Positions 37,983 through 46,806 are shown, counted from the first letter of the stretch. The stretch is 64,000 nt of DNA from Methylohalobius crimeensis 10Ki (GCF_000421465.1 NZ_ATXB01000002.1:124001-188000); one strand, 5' to 3'. The notes: generated by a model from the sequence alone, not told the origin. Made by a program: numbers and translations.

Positions 37983-40625
37983 TTGACGAAGCCATGCTTC
38001 CAACTCCGGCAGACACGAGCCGCAGTTGCTTCCCGCCCCGAGTTGCCGGCCGATGTCCTCCACCGAAGTCAGTCCTTGCTCGATGGCCTGGCGGATCGCC
38101 TGCTCGGATATCCGAAAACAAGCACAAACCGTCCGCTCGCCGCCGCACCCGCTGGCCGAATGGCCGCTCACCAACCGCATCCGGTCGTCGCGGGTGAGGA
38201 CCGGTTTCTCGAACAAATCGTTCAGGCTTTCGCGGGGCGGAAGATCGGGATCGGGACCGATGAAAATGGCCGCCTCCAGCTTCTCGCCGTTCAACACCGC
38301 CGCCCGGTATTGATTGCGGAGGGTGTCGTGATATTCGATCCAAATATCTCCTTCCGTCCCCAATAGTTCGCGCGCCCGTCCCGCCCATTCGGGGGGAGCG
38401 GCGTCGCCGGCGGCCTCGTAACGCCAGAGCGCCTCCCCCGCCCGGACGCGGGCCCAGTAACGGGCGTACCGGAGGCGGGGATGGATTGCCTTTCGGCTGA
38501 GGACGAAACCGTACCAGGCGCATGGGCAGGGACGGATCGCGGCCGGCGCGTGCTTGAATTCCGGCTGGCCGGAAATCGGATCGGTATTCGCCGCCACCAG
38601 GGTATTGACCCGCCCTTGCCCGGTGAATTGCCCGTTCCAGTGCATGGGAACGAACAGGCTGCCGGGGCGCTGCCGCTCGCTGAGTTTGACTCGCATCAGG
38701 ACTTCTTTCCCATCCTTTCCCCGCACCCAGGCCAGACCTTGTTCCGTCAGACTCAGATTTCGGGCATCGTCGGGATGGATCTCCACGAACGGTTCGGGCG
38801 CATGGCCGGCCAAGCGCGGCACGGCGCCGGTGCGCGCCATGGTATGCCACTGATCGCGTACCCGCCCGGTGTTGAGCACGAACGGTAGATCATTATCCGG
38901 CAACCGGGCGGGGACTCTCGGGGTGACGGCGACGAAGCGGGCGCGGCCGTTGGGAGTCGGGAAACGGCCATCCCCGAACAGACGCGGGGTGCCTCGAGGA
39001 GCGGCGACGGTCACCGGCCACGGCAGCGGTTCCAACTCATCGTATTCGGCGTCGGTCAAATCGGCCAGAACACCGATATCGAACTGCCTTTCGCCAGCGT
39101 TTTCGAATCCCGACAGGGCGGCGTGCTCGCGGAAAATCGCCGCCGGCGAGGCGTAGTCGAATTGCGCTCCGTACCCCATCGCCTTGGCCACCCGGGAAAC
39201 GATCCACCAGTCGGGACGGGCCTCTCCGGGCGGCGTCCGAAAGGAGCGCTGCCTGGAAACGATTCGGCTGGAGTTGGTCACGGTGCCGTCCTTCTCTCCC
39301 CAGGTGGCGGCGGGAAGGAGCACATCGGCGAGCGCCGCGGTATCGGTATCGCCGACGCAATCGGACACCACCACGAATTCGCAATCGGCCAAAGCCCTCT
39401 TGACCTGGTCCGCGTCGGGCAGGCTCACCACCGGATTGGTGGCCATGATCCAGACCGCCTTGATCTTGCCCGAGGCGATCGAATCGAACAATTCCACCGC
39501 CTTGAGACCGGGTTCGGACGCCACCCGGGGAGCGTCCCAGAAGCGCCCCACCCGTTCCCGGGCGATCGGATCCTCGATTGCCATGTGCGCGGCCAATTGG
39601 GTTGCCAGTCCGCCCACTTCACGTCCGCCCATGGCGTTGGGTTGCCCGGTGAGAGACAGCGGTCCGCAGCCCTTCCGGCCGATACGGCCGGTGAGCAGAT
39701 GGCAGTTGAGCAAGGCGTTGAGCTTGTCGGTGCCGCTGGAAGACTGGTTGAGCCCCTGGGAATAGCAACTCACCACCCGGCGGCTTGCGGCGAACCGGGC
39801 GTAGAAGGTGCGGACCAGATCCGGGGGCAAATCGCACGCCCGGGCCACGGTTGGGATGTCCGGCGCACTGGCTTCGGCCTCGGCAAGAGCCGCTTCCAGC
39901 CCTTCCGTATGTTCGCGGACGAAGATCTCGTCCATGCAGCCGCTTCCGTGCAAATAGTGCAGCAGACCATTGAACAAGACCGCATCGCTGCCCGGCTTCA
40001 GGGGCAGATGCAAGGAAGCGCGATCGGCGGTGTAAGTGCGCCGGGGATCGATCGCCACCACGTAAAGCTTCGGGTTTTCCCGCTTCGCCTCGGCGAGACG
40101 CCGAAACAACACCGGGTGGCACCAGGCCAGATTGGTACCCGCCAGCACCACCAGGTCCGCCCGGCTCAAATCCTCGTAAGACGCCGGGACGCAATCCTCG
40201 CCGAACGCGCGCTTGTGCGCCATCACCGGCGACGACATGCAGAGCCGCGAGTTGGTGTCGATGTTGGCCGAACCGATGAATCCTTTCATCAACTTGTTGG
40301 CGACGTAGTAATCCTCGGTCAGAAGCTGCCCCGACACATAAAAGGCCACCGCCTCGGGGCCACAGCGGTCGATCACCTGGCGAAACTTGCCGGCCACGGC
40401 GCCGATCGCTTCCTCCCATCCGACACGTTGGCCACGGATGCGGGGATGGCGCAGCCGTTCGGGCAAATCGACGGTTTCGGCAAGTGCGGTCCCCTTGGAG
40501 CAAAGCCGTCCTTGATTGGCGGGATGATACTCATCGCCACGGACGCTGACGCCGCCTTTTTCAAGCGTGACTTGCACGCCGCAGCCGACGCCGCAATAGG
40601 GGCAGGTGGTCCGGATCGGTTTCAT
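37962..40625 (-). CDS. nasA: Assimilatory nitrate reductase, catalytic subunit NasA
   Basis: An 887-residue cytoplasmic molybdopterin enzyme that reduces nitrate to nitrite. The N-terminal [4Fe-4S] site is C8, C11, C15 and C42. The Mo-bis-MGD domains include SRLCMSSPVMAHKRAFG with the likely Mo ligand cysteine, and the dinucleotide-binding C-terminal domain LNTGRVRDQWHTMARTG. A BFD-like [2Fe-2S] domain closes the protein (VCACFRIS...GSNCGSC), as in NasA of many Proteobacteria. The ATG at 40625 overlaps the preceding membrane gene by 4 bases. No nasB-type electron-transfer gene is nearby. Confidence 0.96.
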   Translation of the reverse strand: MKPIRTTCPYCGVGCGVQVTLEKGGVSVRGDEYHPANQGRLCSKGTALAETVDLPERLRHPRIRGQRVGWEEAIGAVAGKFRQVIDRCGPEAVAFYVSGQLLTEDYYVANKLMKGFIGSANIDTNSRLCMSSPVMAHKRAFGEDCVPASYEDLSRADLVVLAGTNLAWCHPVLFRRLAEAKRENPKLYVVAIDPRRTYTADRASLHLPLKPGSDAVLFNGLLHYLHGSGCMDEIFVREHTEGLEAALAEAEASAPDIPTVARACDLPPDLVRTFYARFAASRRVVSCYSQGLNQSSSGTDKLNALLNCHLLTGRIGRKGCGPLSLTGQPNAMGGREVGGLATQLAAHMAIEDPIARERVGRFWDAPRVASEPGLKAVELFDSIASGKIKAVWIMATNPVVSLPDADQVKRALADCEFVVVSDCVGDTDTAALADVLLPAATWGEKDGTVTNSSRIVSRQRSFRTPPGEARPDWWIVSRVAKAMGYGAQFDYASPAAIFREHAALSGFENAGERQFDIGVLADLTDAEYDELEPLPWPVTVAAPRGTPRLFGDGRFPTPNGRARFVAVTPRVPARLPDNDLPFVLNTGRVRDQWHTMARTGAVPRLAGHAPEPFVEIHPDDARNLSLTEQGLAWVRGKDGKEVLMRVKLSERQRPGSLFVPMHWNGQFTGQGRVNTLVAANTDPISGQPEFKHAPAAIRPCPCAWYGFVLSRKAIHPRLRYARYWARVRAGEALWRYEAAGDAAPPEWAGRARELLGTEGDIWIEYHDTLRNQYRAAVLNGEKLEAAIFIGPDPDLPPRESLNDLFEKPVLTRDDRMRLVSGHSASGCGGERTVCACFRISEQAIRQAIEQGLTSVEDIGRQLGAGSNCGSCLPELEAWLRQSPDQGQ

Positions 40626-41632
40626 GATTCCTCCTGCCGGCGACGCTTGAGCAGTATCCGCTCCGCCTGACACCCCAGGTAAACATAGATTCCCAGGCCG
40701 ATCAGCAGCCCCACCGCCGCCAGCATCATCCAGACCGCCGAACTGAGCAGTTCGGTTTCCGTCTTCAGGGATCCCTTGAACATCATCAGCAGGGCCTCAA
40801 TGGAGACGGCGATCAGAATCGCGCCGATAAACCGGGTGATGGTGCGCCGCGTGGCACTGAGACGGAAAATATCCTTGTGCAAAAGCACTTCCTCTTCCAA
40901 GGTCGTCTTGCCCAGATCGAATACCGCCAACGCCAAGGTCAGGTAAATGATGGCGCTGAGGGATTTATAGCTGAGGGTGGGGACGCGCGCGGTGGGCGTC
41001 AGCATGGCGACCAATTCGCTCCCGGCGGACAAAATCAGGGCCGCCGCGACGCTGAACAAGCCTATCGCGATCAAGGCGTAAACCGCCTTGAAATAGGGCT
41101 CCAAACGCCGCCGCTTGCTGTCGCCCTGCAAATAACTGAGGAGTTTCGCCAAGTCCACGTCCATCACCAAAAAGCGTTCCCCGCCGGAGCTCTTCAAGCG
41201 AGTGGCGGCGGATAGGCACAAGCGACTGTTGGCGGTGGAAAGATAAGGGTCGGTGACCACGTTGACCCCGTTCTGGGCGGCGGCGAGGAAATAGGGCCGG
41301 CGACTGCGATCGATCCCTTGCCCCTGATCGGGATAGGTCGTACCGCCCAACCACAAATTGGGACTGCATTGCATGCCCTGTTCGTCGAGGAAATAAATCA
41401 TCGAAACGAAAGGGTAGCGCCGCCCCAAATCCTTGAGCAGGTCTTTGGTTTTGCGGGTCTGCCAGTGGAAAAACTGCTCGTCGGCGAAACCGATGAGAAT
41501 CGATTCGATCAAGCGGCGAATCGCCTGCCGGTGTTCTCGGTGGCGTTCGATCAATTGCAAGTGGTCGATGCTGGACATGGAGTCTCCGCTGAAAACAGCC
41601 GCGGGCCGGGCACGGCGTTCGGTGAAATTCAT
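40622..41632 (-). CDS. Membrane protein with periplasmic PDC/Cache-like sensor domain
   Basis: A 336-residue protein with an N-terminal PDC-like domain (about 50-165: MIYFLDEQGMQCSPN, RRPYFLAAAQNGVNVVTDPYLST, CLSAATRLK) of the kind that binds small ligands in sensors, then four membrane segments (about 185-320) and a basic end. No kinase, GGDEF, EAL or methyl-accepting output domain is visible. The ATG at 41632 overlaps the upstream gene (ATGA), and nasA overlaps its end, so all three are one transcript behind a sigma-54 promoter. It may sense nitrate or redox state, or anchor NasA; both ideas are inference. The later ATG at 41581 is also possible. Confidence 0.7.
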   Translation of the reverse strand: MNFTERRARPAAVFSGDSMSSIDHLQLIERHREHRQAIRRLIESILIGFADEQFFHWQTRKTKDLLKDLGRRYPFVSMIYFLDEQGMQCSPNLWLGGTTYPDQGQGIDRSRRPYFLAAAQNGVNVVTDPYLSTANSRLCLSAATRLKSSGGERFLVMDVDLAKLLSYLQGDSKRRRLEPYFKAVYALIAIGLFSVAAALILSAGSELVAMLTPTARVPTLSYKSLSAIIYLTLALAVFDLGKTTLEEEVLLHKDIFRLSATRRTITRFIGAILIAVSIEALLMMFKGSLKTETELLSSAVWMMLAAVGLLIGLGIYVYLGCQAERILLKRRRQEES

Positions 41633-42129
41633 AGAATGATCAGAAAGGTGGCCAAATAAGTCGCCGTGGCGTAACCGCAGGCCAGCCAGAAGCAGAAGGT
41701 TCGGGATTTTTCCAGAAACCGATGAAAGATATGCTCCAGCACCGCCAACCACCATAGGGGGAACAACAAGAGGGTGTAAAAAGCCAACTGTTGCCTGCCG
41801 GTCTCCACCACCAGCAGCCAGATGCTCGCCGGCACCGCCAACAGACCGACCACGCTGGTCGACCCCAATAAGATTGCCAAAATGAGCCGGAAAGCCTGAC
41901 GCTTACCCACCAGAGCGGTAAGCCCCGCGGTGAAAGCCAGGATCAACATCATCTCGACGACGGTAGCCAATAAGCCTTCGGCCGGACTGGTAAAGAGACT
42001 CTGCAAAATCCAAAAAACGACGAAATAACTCCCCAGCGCATGGGTATAGATTTTCTCCAGACGCTCTATCGCAGGGAGCCGCCACATAAAGACGCACGGC
42101 GCAATGAATGTTTTGATTTCCTCGAACAT
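41629..42129 (-). CDS. Polytopic membrane protein of unknown function, first gene of the nasA operon
   Basis: A 166-residue protein with about five hydrophobic segments (LGSYFVVFWILQSLF, LLATVVEMMLILAFTAGLTALV, LILAILLGSTSVVGLL, FYTLLLFPLWWLAVL, FWLACGYATATYLATFLIIL). I recognise no family. It begins 28 bases from the expected sigma-54 transcription start and overlaps the PDC-like gene by 4 bases, so the two membrane proteins probably act together, upstream of nasA. Confidence 0.65.
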   Translation of the reverse strand: MFEEIKTFIAPCVFMWRLPAIERLEKIYTHALGSYFVVFWILQSLFTSPAEGLLATVVEMMLILAFTAGLTALVGKRQAFRLILAILLGSTSVVGLLAVPASIWLLVVETGRQQLAFYTLLLFPLWWLAVLEHIFHRFLEKSRTFCFWLACGYATATYLATFLIIL

Positions 42130-42167
42130 TCCGCATCATCACTGATATTAACCACACCCTATGTTTT

Positions 42168-42184
42168 AAGCATCATCCATGCCA
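42168..42184 (-). promoter_or_regulatory. Sigma-54 promoter of the nasA operon
   Basis: On the minus strand TGGCATGGATGATGCTT has GG and GC 10 bases apart and differs little from the glnA and glnK elements. Transcription near 42158 leaves about 30 bases before the first ATG. Confidence 0.85.
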
Positions 42185-42255
42185 TGAATAATCACGAAAG
42201 ATCGCCGATCGCCCCCCCCAAAAAACGGCGATAAAAGAGGGAATGCCTTTCAATC

Positions 42256-42272
42256 TGCACCATTGTGATGCA
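42256..42272. promoter_or_regulatory. NtrC-type dyad shared by nasA operon and cynS
   Basis: TGCACC-ATTG-TGATGCA matches the NtrC consensus TGCACC-N4-TGGTGCA at 12 of 13 defined positions. It lies about 72 bases from the nas sigma-54 site and about 97 from the cynS candidate, so a single enhancer could serve both directions. A close copy occurs at 55,299, inside a repeat-rich gap. Confidence 0.65.
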
Positions 42273-42368
42273 CCGGAGACCCCGCCCCATCGCTCTCTCC
42301 TTGGCGGGAGAGGATGGATGCCATTGGCGTTTGTTTCAAAACACTGAAAGACTGTCTTTTTGTATTCT

Positions 42369-42385
42369 CGGCGCGAAATTTGCGT
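42369..42385 (+). promoter_or_regulatory. Candidate sigma-54 promoter of cynS
   Basis: CGGCGCGAAATTTGCGT keeps GG-N10-GC and the TTGC of the -12 box, but starts with C instead of T and has G in place of A in GGCAC. It is weaker than the other sigma-54 sites here. An initiation near 42395 would give a 45-base leader. Confidence 0.55.
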
Positions 42386-42439
42386 TATAAATAATGGATA
42401 GCTTGGTTCCACAAACCCGACAGGAGGCTTCTCTTAGCT

Positions 42440-42877
42440 ATGAATAAGCTGGAAATGACCGAAAAGATCATGGCGGCAAAATCCGAAATCGGCCTGGGCT
42501 GGGAAGCGATCGCGGAACAAGTGGGCTTGTCGCCCGTATTCTTGACTTCCGCCTGCCTGGGCATGAACAGTCTCAAGCCCGAATTCGCCGATAGGCTTTG
42601 CCAGATCCTGGGACTGCCCGCTGAAATCTCGTCCGCGTTGCAAGCATTTCCCCATAAACATTGGGATCAAATCCCCACCGATCCGGTGATTTATCGATTT
42701 CACGAAGTCATCGGCGTGTATGGAGAAACCCTCAAGGAGTTGATTCACGAAAAATTCGGCGACGGCATCATGAGCGCGATCGATTTCTCCATGGAGATCG
42801 ACAAGGAAGCCAATCCCGCCGGGGATCGGGTAGTTATCACCATGAACGGCAAATTTCTTCCCTATAAGCGTTGGTGA
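42440..42877 (+). CDS. cynS: Cyanate hydratase (cyanase)
   Basis: A 145-residue enzyme that breaks cyanate with bicarbonate into CO2 and ammonia; active as a decamer. The N-terminal half is a helix-turn-helix-like bundle (EAIAEQVGLSPVFLTSACLGMNSL), the C-terminal half carries the catalytic Arg and Glu in YRFHEVIGVYGETLK and the Ser in MSAIDFSM. AGGAGG lies 12 bases before the ATG. In many bacteria cynS adjoins an NrtABC-like transporter; here nrtABC follows but has its own promoter and leader. Confidence 0.96.
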   Translation: MNKLEMTEKIMAAKSEIGLGWEAIAEQVGLSPVFLTSACLGMNSLKPEFADRLCQILGLPAEISSALQAFPHKHWDQIPTDPVIYRFHEVIGVYGETLKELIHEKFGDGIMSAIDFSMEIDKEANPAGDRVVITMNGKFLPYKRW

Positions 42878-42997
42878 CCCTCCGCAATCCGGACGATGCC
42901 CGCCGTTTGGCGACCCGACATGCGCTCAGCCATCGAACCGTAATGCCGGGAGCGAGCCACCGCGGGCATCGAGTGCCGGCACAGATTTGAATCATCG

Positions 42998-43014
42998 CGC
43001 ACCGATGCCGTGCA
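42998..43014 (+). promoter_or_regulatory. NtrC-type dyad upstream of nrtA
   Basis: CGCACCGATGCCGTGCA has GCACC and GTGCA half-sites at the NtrC spacing (GCAC-N7-GTGC). It lies 120 bases upstream of the sigma-54 promoter. Confidence 0.65.
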
Positions 43015-43133
43015 TCTGCGGTCCGTCCACTTTGCCCCGCCCAAGTCCCCATGCCCTGCCTTTCCTCCTTGAAATCGGCCGGCGCTCCTTTCCCGACCGC
43101 CTGTTTTCATGACATTTTTTCAACAGATTTTTT

Positions 43134-43150
43134 TGGCATGATACGTGCTT
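43134..43150 (+). promoter_or_regulatory. Sigma-54 promoter of the nrtA operon
   Basis: TGGCATGATACGTGCTT has the GG-N10-GC pattern and follows a T run. Transcription would begin about 43,160, giving a 260-base untranslated leader. Confidence 0.85.
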
Positions 43151-43223
43151 GAATATCTGCAAGTCAGGATTCGGGCGTCGACCCGGCGCGCGATTTTAAT
43201 CCAGGCAATCGGCAGATTTCGAT

Positions 43224-43246
43224 GCGTGTGGCAACGATGCCCGCGC
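43224..43246 (+). promoter_or_regulatory. ANTAR-target hairpin P1 in the nrtA leader
   Basis: GCGTGTGGC (43224-43232) and GCCCGCGC (43239-43246) pair over eight base pairs with one bulged U and close the hexaloop AACGAU. The loop has A at position 1 and G at position 4, the two conserved loop bases of ANTAR RNA targets. Confidence 0.6.
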
Positions 43247-43316
43247 CAGAACGTTTGCCCCGACAACGGCGGCTAGCGCGGCAGATCGGCGTCCCGATCG
43301 TCCGCCACAAAACAGA

Positions 43317-43334
43317 CAGGCCAAAGGCGGCCTG
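43317..43334 (+). promoter_or_regulatory. ANTAR-target hairpin P2 in the nrtA leader
   Basis: CAGGCC-AAAGGC-GGCCTG is a perfect six-base-pair stem closing a hexaloop with A1 and G4, exactly the form known for the second hairpin of NasR/EutV-type targets. It ends 12 bases before the terminator. P1 and P2 are 70 bases apart, longer than usual, but the stem at 43,268-43,306 would shorten the gap in space. Confidence 0.72.
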
Positions 43335-43346
43335 AAACGGACAACG

Positions 43347-43397
43347 GCGTCCATTATCCCGAACGAATTCGGATCGGGGTAATGGGCGCTTTTTTTT
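43347..43397 (+). terminator. Leader attenuator of the nrtA operon
   Basis: A 16-base-pair stem (43347-43362 with 43374-43389, two G-U pairs, no mismatch) with an 11-base loop is followed directly by eight T. It is one of the strongest intrinsic terminators in the window and lies 22 bases before the nrtA ATG, where it must stop transcription unless it is prevented from forming. Confidence 0.92.
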
Positions 43398-43419
43398 GGA
43401 ACAAACGGGAGAAACGCAT

Positions 43420-44844
43420 ATGACTCTCACGGTCGACAACGAATACACGAACAAGGCGGAATCCCGCCGTGGATCTCTGAAAAAAGCCTTGCTGGCCTTG
43501 GCGGCTTGCACGTTTTTGGGAGGCGCCGTCCTATCCCTTTCCGCCCGGGCGGAGATCGGCGAGGCCGAGAAGATGGACTTGAAGTTCGGCTTCATCAAGC
43601 TGACCGACATGGCGCCCCTGGCGATCGCCTACGAGAAACATTTTTTCGAGGAGGAAGGGCTTTACGTCACCCTGGAAGCCCAAGCCAACTGGAAGGTGCT
43701 CCTCGACGGTGTCATCGAGGGGCGTCTCGACGGCGCCCACATGCTGGCGGGCCAACCCTTGGCCGCGACCATCGGCTTCGGCACCCGGGCCCATATCGTC
43801 ACCCCCTTCAGCATGGATCTCAACGGCAACGGGATCACCGTTTCCAATCCGGTCTGGCAACAAATGAAGCCCAACCTTTCCAAGCTGCCCGACGGCCGGC
43901 CCGAGCATCCGATTAGCGCCGAGGCGCTGAAGCCGGTGGTGGCGCAATACAAGGCCGAAGGCAAACCCTTCAAGATGGGGATGGTCTTCCCAGTCTCGAC
44001 CCACAATTACGAGCTGCGCTACTGGCTCGCCGCGGGGGGACTCCATCCGGGGTACTATGCCCCCCACAAAGGGGATACCAGCGGGACCCTCCGGGCCGAC
44101 GTGCTGCTGTCGGTCACCCCGCCGCCGCAAATGCCCGCCACCCTGGAGGCCGGCACCATCTACGGCTACTGCGTGGGCGAGCCCTGGAATCAGCAGGCGG
44201 TGTTCAAGGACATCGGCGTGCCGGTCATCACCGACTACGAGATCTGGAAAAACAATCCGGAGAAAGTGTTCGGCATGACCAAGGCATTCACCGAGCAATA
44301 CCCCAACACCACCATCCGCGTGGTCAAGGCGCTGATCCGGGCCGCCAAATGGCTCGACGAGGACGACAACAAGAACCGCCCCGAAGCGGTGAAGATCCTC
44401 TCCCAGCCCTACTACGTGGGGGCCGACAACCAGGTGATCGCCAACTCCATGACCGGCACCTTCGAATACGAGAAGGGGGACAAGCGTTCGGTGCCCGACT
44501 TCAACGTGTTCTTTCGCTACCACGCCACCTATCCCTACTATTCGGACGCGGTTTGGTATCTGACGCAAATGCGGCGTTGGGGACAAATACCGGAGCACAA
44601 ACCGGACGATTGGTACATGCAGACGGCCAAGAAAGTCTACCGCCCCGACCTTTACCGCAAGGCGGCGGAAGCGCTGATCGCCGAAGGCAAGATGAAGCCT
44701 TCCGACTTTCCCGACTTCACCGAGGAGACGGGGTTTCGCCCCCCGCAGACCGAGTTCATCGACGGGATCACTTTCGACGGCACCCAACCCAACGCCTACC
44801 TGGAACAATTTCCCATCGGCCTGAAAGGCAAAGACAAACTCTAA
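43420..44844 (+). CDS. nrtA: Nitrate ABC transporter, substrate-binding protein NrtA
   Basis: A 474-residue periplasmic binding protein of the NrtA/CmpA family. The N-terminus has a Tat-like signal ([15 protein letters not shown], cut after SARA near residue 46). Family stretches are [32 protein letters not shown], and [12 protein letters not shown], which shape the anion site. The ATG at 43420 follows GGGAG. The family also includes bicarbonate and cyanate binders; nitrate is preferred because of the ANTAR leader and nas context, while cyanate is a fair alternative since cynS is next door. Confidence 0.92.
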   Translation: MTLTVDNEYTNKAESRRGSLKKALLALAACTFLGGAVLSLSARAEIGEAEKMDLKFGFIKLTDMAPLAIAYEKHFFEEEGLYVTLEAQANWKVLLDGVIEGRLDGAHMLAGQPLAATIGFGTRAHIVTPFSMDLNGNGITVSNPVWQQMKPNLSKLPDGRPEHPISAEALKPVVAQYKAEGKPFKMGMVFPVSTHNYELRYWLAAGGLHPGYYAPHKGDTSGTLRADVLLSVTPPPQMPATLEAGTIYGYCVGEPWNQQAVFKDIGVPVITDYEIWKNNPEKVFGMTKAFTEQYPNTTIRVVKALIRAAKWLDEDDNKNRPEAVKILSQPYYVGADNQVIANSMTGTFEYEKGDKRSVPDFNVFFRYHATYPYYSDAVWYLTQMRRWGQIPEHKPDDWYMQTAKKVYRPDLYRKAAEALIAEGKMKPSDFPDFTEETGFRPPQTEFIDGITFDGTQPNAYLEQFPIGLKGKDKL

Positions 44845-44866
44845 GCCGATAAGGAGGGCAATCGCC

Positions 44867-45868
44867 ATGACGCAAACCATCGCTTCATCTCATGCCATGA
44901 CGTTTCTGAATCGTCTCACCCATTTATTCGAACGCATCGATCTGCGCCCCACCGCCCGGGGCATTCTGGCTCCCCTGCTGGCGATCGGAATATTCCTCGT
45001 GCTGTGGTCGGTGGGCGCCCGGCAAGTCCATACTTCCCTGGGCGTCCTGCCCGGCCCCGTCCAGGTATGGGAACAGAGCGTGGCGCTGTGGCAGGAGCAC
45101 CGAGCCGAGCGGGACAGGGAACAGGCCTTCTACGAGCGTCTGCAAAAACGCATCGAAAAGACTCAATCCCCGGAGAGAGTCGAGCGTCTCAGGAAGCTCG
45201 CCTATTCCGGCAGAGCGACCTTCATCGATCAGATGTTCACCAGCCTGAAGACCGTGGCGACGGGCTTTTTGCTGGCCTCTTTGATCGCCATTCCCTTCGG
45301 CATCGTCATCGGATTGAATCCCACGCTCCATCGGGCGTTCAACCCCCTCATCCAGCTCTTCAAACCAGTATCCCCCCTCGCCTGGCTGCCTCTGGTGACG
45401 ATGATCGTATCCGCCCTTTACGTCTCCAAGGACCCCGTGTTCTCCAAGGCTTACGTCACCTCGGCCATCACCGTCACCCTGTGCTGCCTGTGGCCGACCC
45501 TGATCAACACCGCGGTAGGCGTATCCGGGGTCAGTCAGGACCTCCTCAACGTCAGCCGGGTACTGCGGCTGGGCTGGTTCACCAAGACCTGGAAGATCGT
45601 CCTGCCGTCGGCGATTCCGATGATCTTCACCGGCCTGCGTTTATCTCTCGGCATCGGCTGGATGGTGCTCATCGCCGCGGAAATGCTGGCCCAGAACCCG
45701 GGGTTGGGCAAATTCGTCTGGGACGAATTCCAAAACGGCAGCTCCGACTCGCTGGCTCGAATCATGGTGGCCGTCGTCGCCATCGGCTTCATCGGGCTGC
45801 TGCTCGACCGCGGCATGCTGGGCTTGCAGAAAACGGTCGACTGGGACAAGCAGGCCGTGCTGCGCTGA
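44867..45868 (+). CDS. nrtB: Nitrate ABC transporter, permease NrtB
   Basis: A 333-residue permease with an N-terminal membrane segment, the charged loop that is usual in NrtB (about 65-120, RAERDREQAFYERLQKR), and a transport domain of five more segments with the EAA-type loop (RVLRLGWFTKTWKIVLPSAIPMIFTGLRLSLG). AAGGAGGGC lies seven bases before the ATG. It is followed by the ATPase gene after 40 bases. Confidence 0.93.
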   Translation: MTQTIASSHAMTFLNRLTHLFERIDLRPTARGILAPLLAIGIFLVLWSVGARQVHTSLGVLPGPVQVWEQSVALWQEHRAERDREQAFYERLQKRIEKTQSPERVERLRKLAYSGRATFIDQMFTSLKTVATGFLLASLIAIPFGIVIGLNPTLHRAFNPLIQLFKPVSPLAWLPLVTMIVSALYVSKDPVFSKAYVTSAITVTLCCLWPTLINTAVGVSGVSQDLLNVSRVLRLGWFTKTWKIVLPSAIPMIFTGLRLSLGIGWMVLIAAEMLAQNPGLGKFVWDEFQNGSSDSLARIMVAVVAIGFIGLLLDRGMLGLQKTVDWDKQAVLR

Positions 45869-45908
45869 TCGCCCGAGGCTATCCGACAACGAAATCAAGG
45901 AGATTTTC

Positions 45909-46778
45909 ATGACTCCCTACCTCAACATCGACCATGTGAGCATCACTTTTCCCACGGAGAAGGGGCCGCTCAATGTCCTAAACCGAATCAATCTCAAGAT
46001 GAAGCAGGGCGAGTTCGTCTCCCTGATCGGCCATTCCGGGTGCGGCAAATCCACGGTGCTCAATATCGTCGCAGGACTTTTGCAGCCCACCGAAGGCGGG
46101 GTCGTTCTGGAAAACAAGGAGGTCAACGACCCCGGACCGGAGCGGGCGGTGGTCTTCCAGAACCACTCGCTCCTGCCCTGGCTGTCGGTCTACGACAATG
46201 TCCGTCTGGCCGTCGACCGGGTATTCAGGAAAACCAAATCCAAGGCGGAACGGCACGAGTGGACCCTGACCAATCTGGAGTTGGTCCACATGAGCCACGC
46301 CCTCGAGCGCAAACCCCACGAAATCTCCGGCGGCATGAAGCAGCGGGTGGGCATCGCCCGCGCCCTGGCCATGGAGCCCAAGGTGCTGCTGATGGACGAA
46401 CCCTTCGGCGCGCTCGATTCCCTGACCCGCACCCATATGCAGGATTCCCTCATGGACATTCAGGCGCGGCTGGGCAATACCGTGATCATGATCACCCACG
46501 ACGTGGACGAGGCGGTGCTGCTCTCCGACCGGGTGGTGATGATGACCAACGGCCCCGCCGCCCGGATCGGCGAAATTCTTTCCATCGACCTGCCGCGCCC
46601 GCGCGACCGCCTGGCGCTGGCGGAGAATTCCACCTTCAACCATTACCGCGCGGAAATCGTCCGCTTCCTGCACGAGCGGCATCTGGAATCGGGGGCGGAG
46701 GACTCACCCCGCCCTCCGGGGGACAGGACGACGACGGGCGCCAAAAACCAGACCGCCAAACTTCGCTTGATCGCCTAA
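45909..46778 (+). CDS. nrtC: Nitrate ABC transporter, ATP-binding protein
   Basis: A 289-residue ATPase of the nitrate/sulfonate/taurine ABC class. Walker A is GHSGCGKST, the signature [14 protein letters not shown], Walker [13 protein letters not shown]. It lacks the NrtA-like C-terminal domain of cyanobacterial NrtC and so is equivalent to NrtD in domain content; one ATPase gene would serve as a homodimer. Good AAGGAG site before the ATG. Confidence 0.92.
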   Translation: MTPYLNIDHVSITFPTEKGPLNVLNRINLKMKQGEFVSLIGHSGCGKSTVLNIVAGLLQPTEGGVVLENKEVNDPGPERAVVFQNHSLLPWLSVYDNVRLAVDRVFRKTKSKAERHEWTLTNLELVHMSHALERKPHEISGGMKQRVGIARALAMEPKVLLMDEPFGALDSLTRTHMQDSLMDIQARLGNTVIMITHDVDEAVLLSDRVVMMTNGPAARIGEILSIDLPRPRDRLALAENSTFNHYRAEIVRFLHERHLESGAEDSPRPPGDRTTTGAKNQTAKLRLIA

Positions 46779-46806
46779 CCGATTTAATCACCAAGGAGAA
46801 TCGTTC

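Larger units (their letters stand above)
42130..42439. promoter_or_regulatory. Divergent regulatory region between the nasA operon and cynS
   Basis: This 310-base gap holds a minus-strand sigma-54 promoter, a plus-strand sigma-54 candidate and, about midway, one NtrC-type dyad, listed separately. Between them lies a decayed hairpin repeat (CTCTCC-N4-GGGAGAG near 42293-42312) related to the inverted element at 55,165-55,290. I see no gene in it. Confidence 0.65.
42878..43419 (+). promoter_or_regulatory. Regulatory region and long leader of the nrtA operon
   Basis: This 542-base gap without a gene contains, in order, an NtrC dyad (42,998), a sigma-54 promoter (43,134), then a leader of about 260 bases from about 43,160. 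The leader has hairpin P1, an intervening stem (GGCGG...GATCGG/CCGATC...CCGCC, 43,268-43,306), hairpin P2 and an intrinsic terminator ending 22 bases before the nrtA ATG. The layout is that of an ANTAR-controlled antitermination leader. A perfect dyad GTGCCGGCAC lies at 42,973-42,982. Confidence 0.75.
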
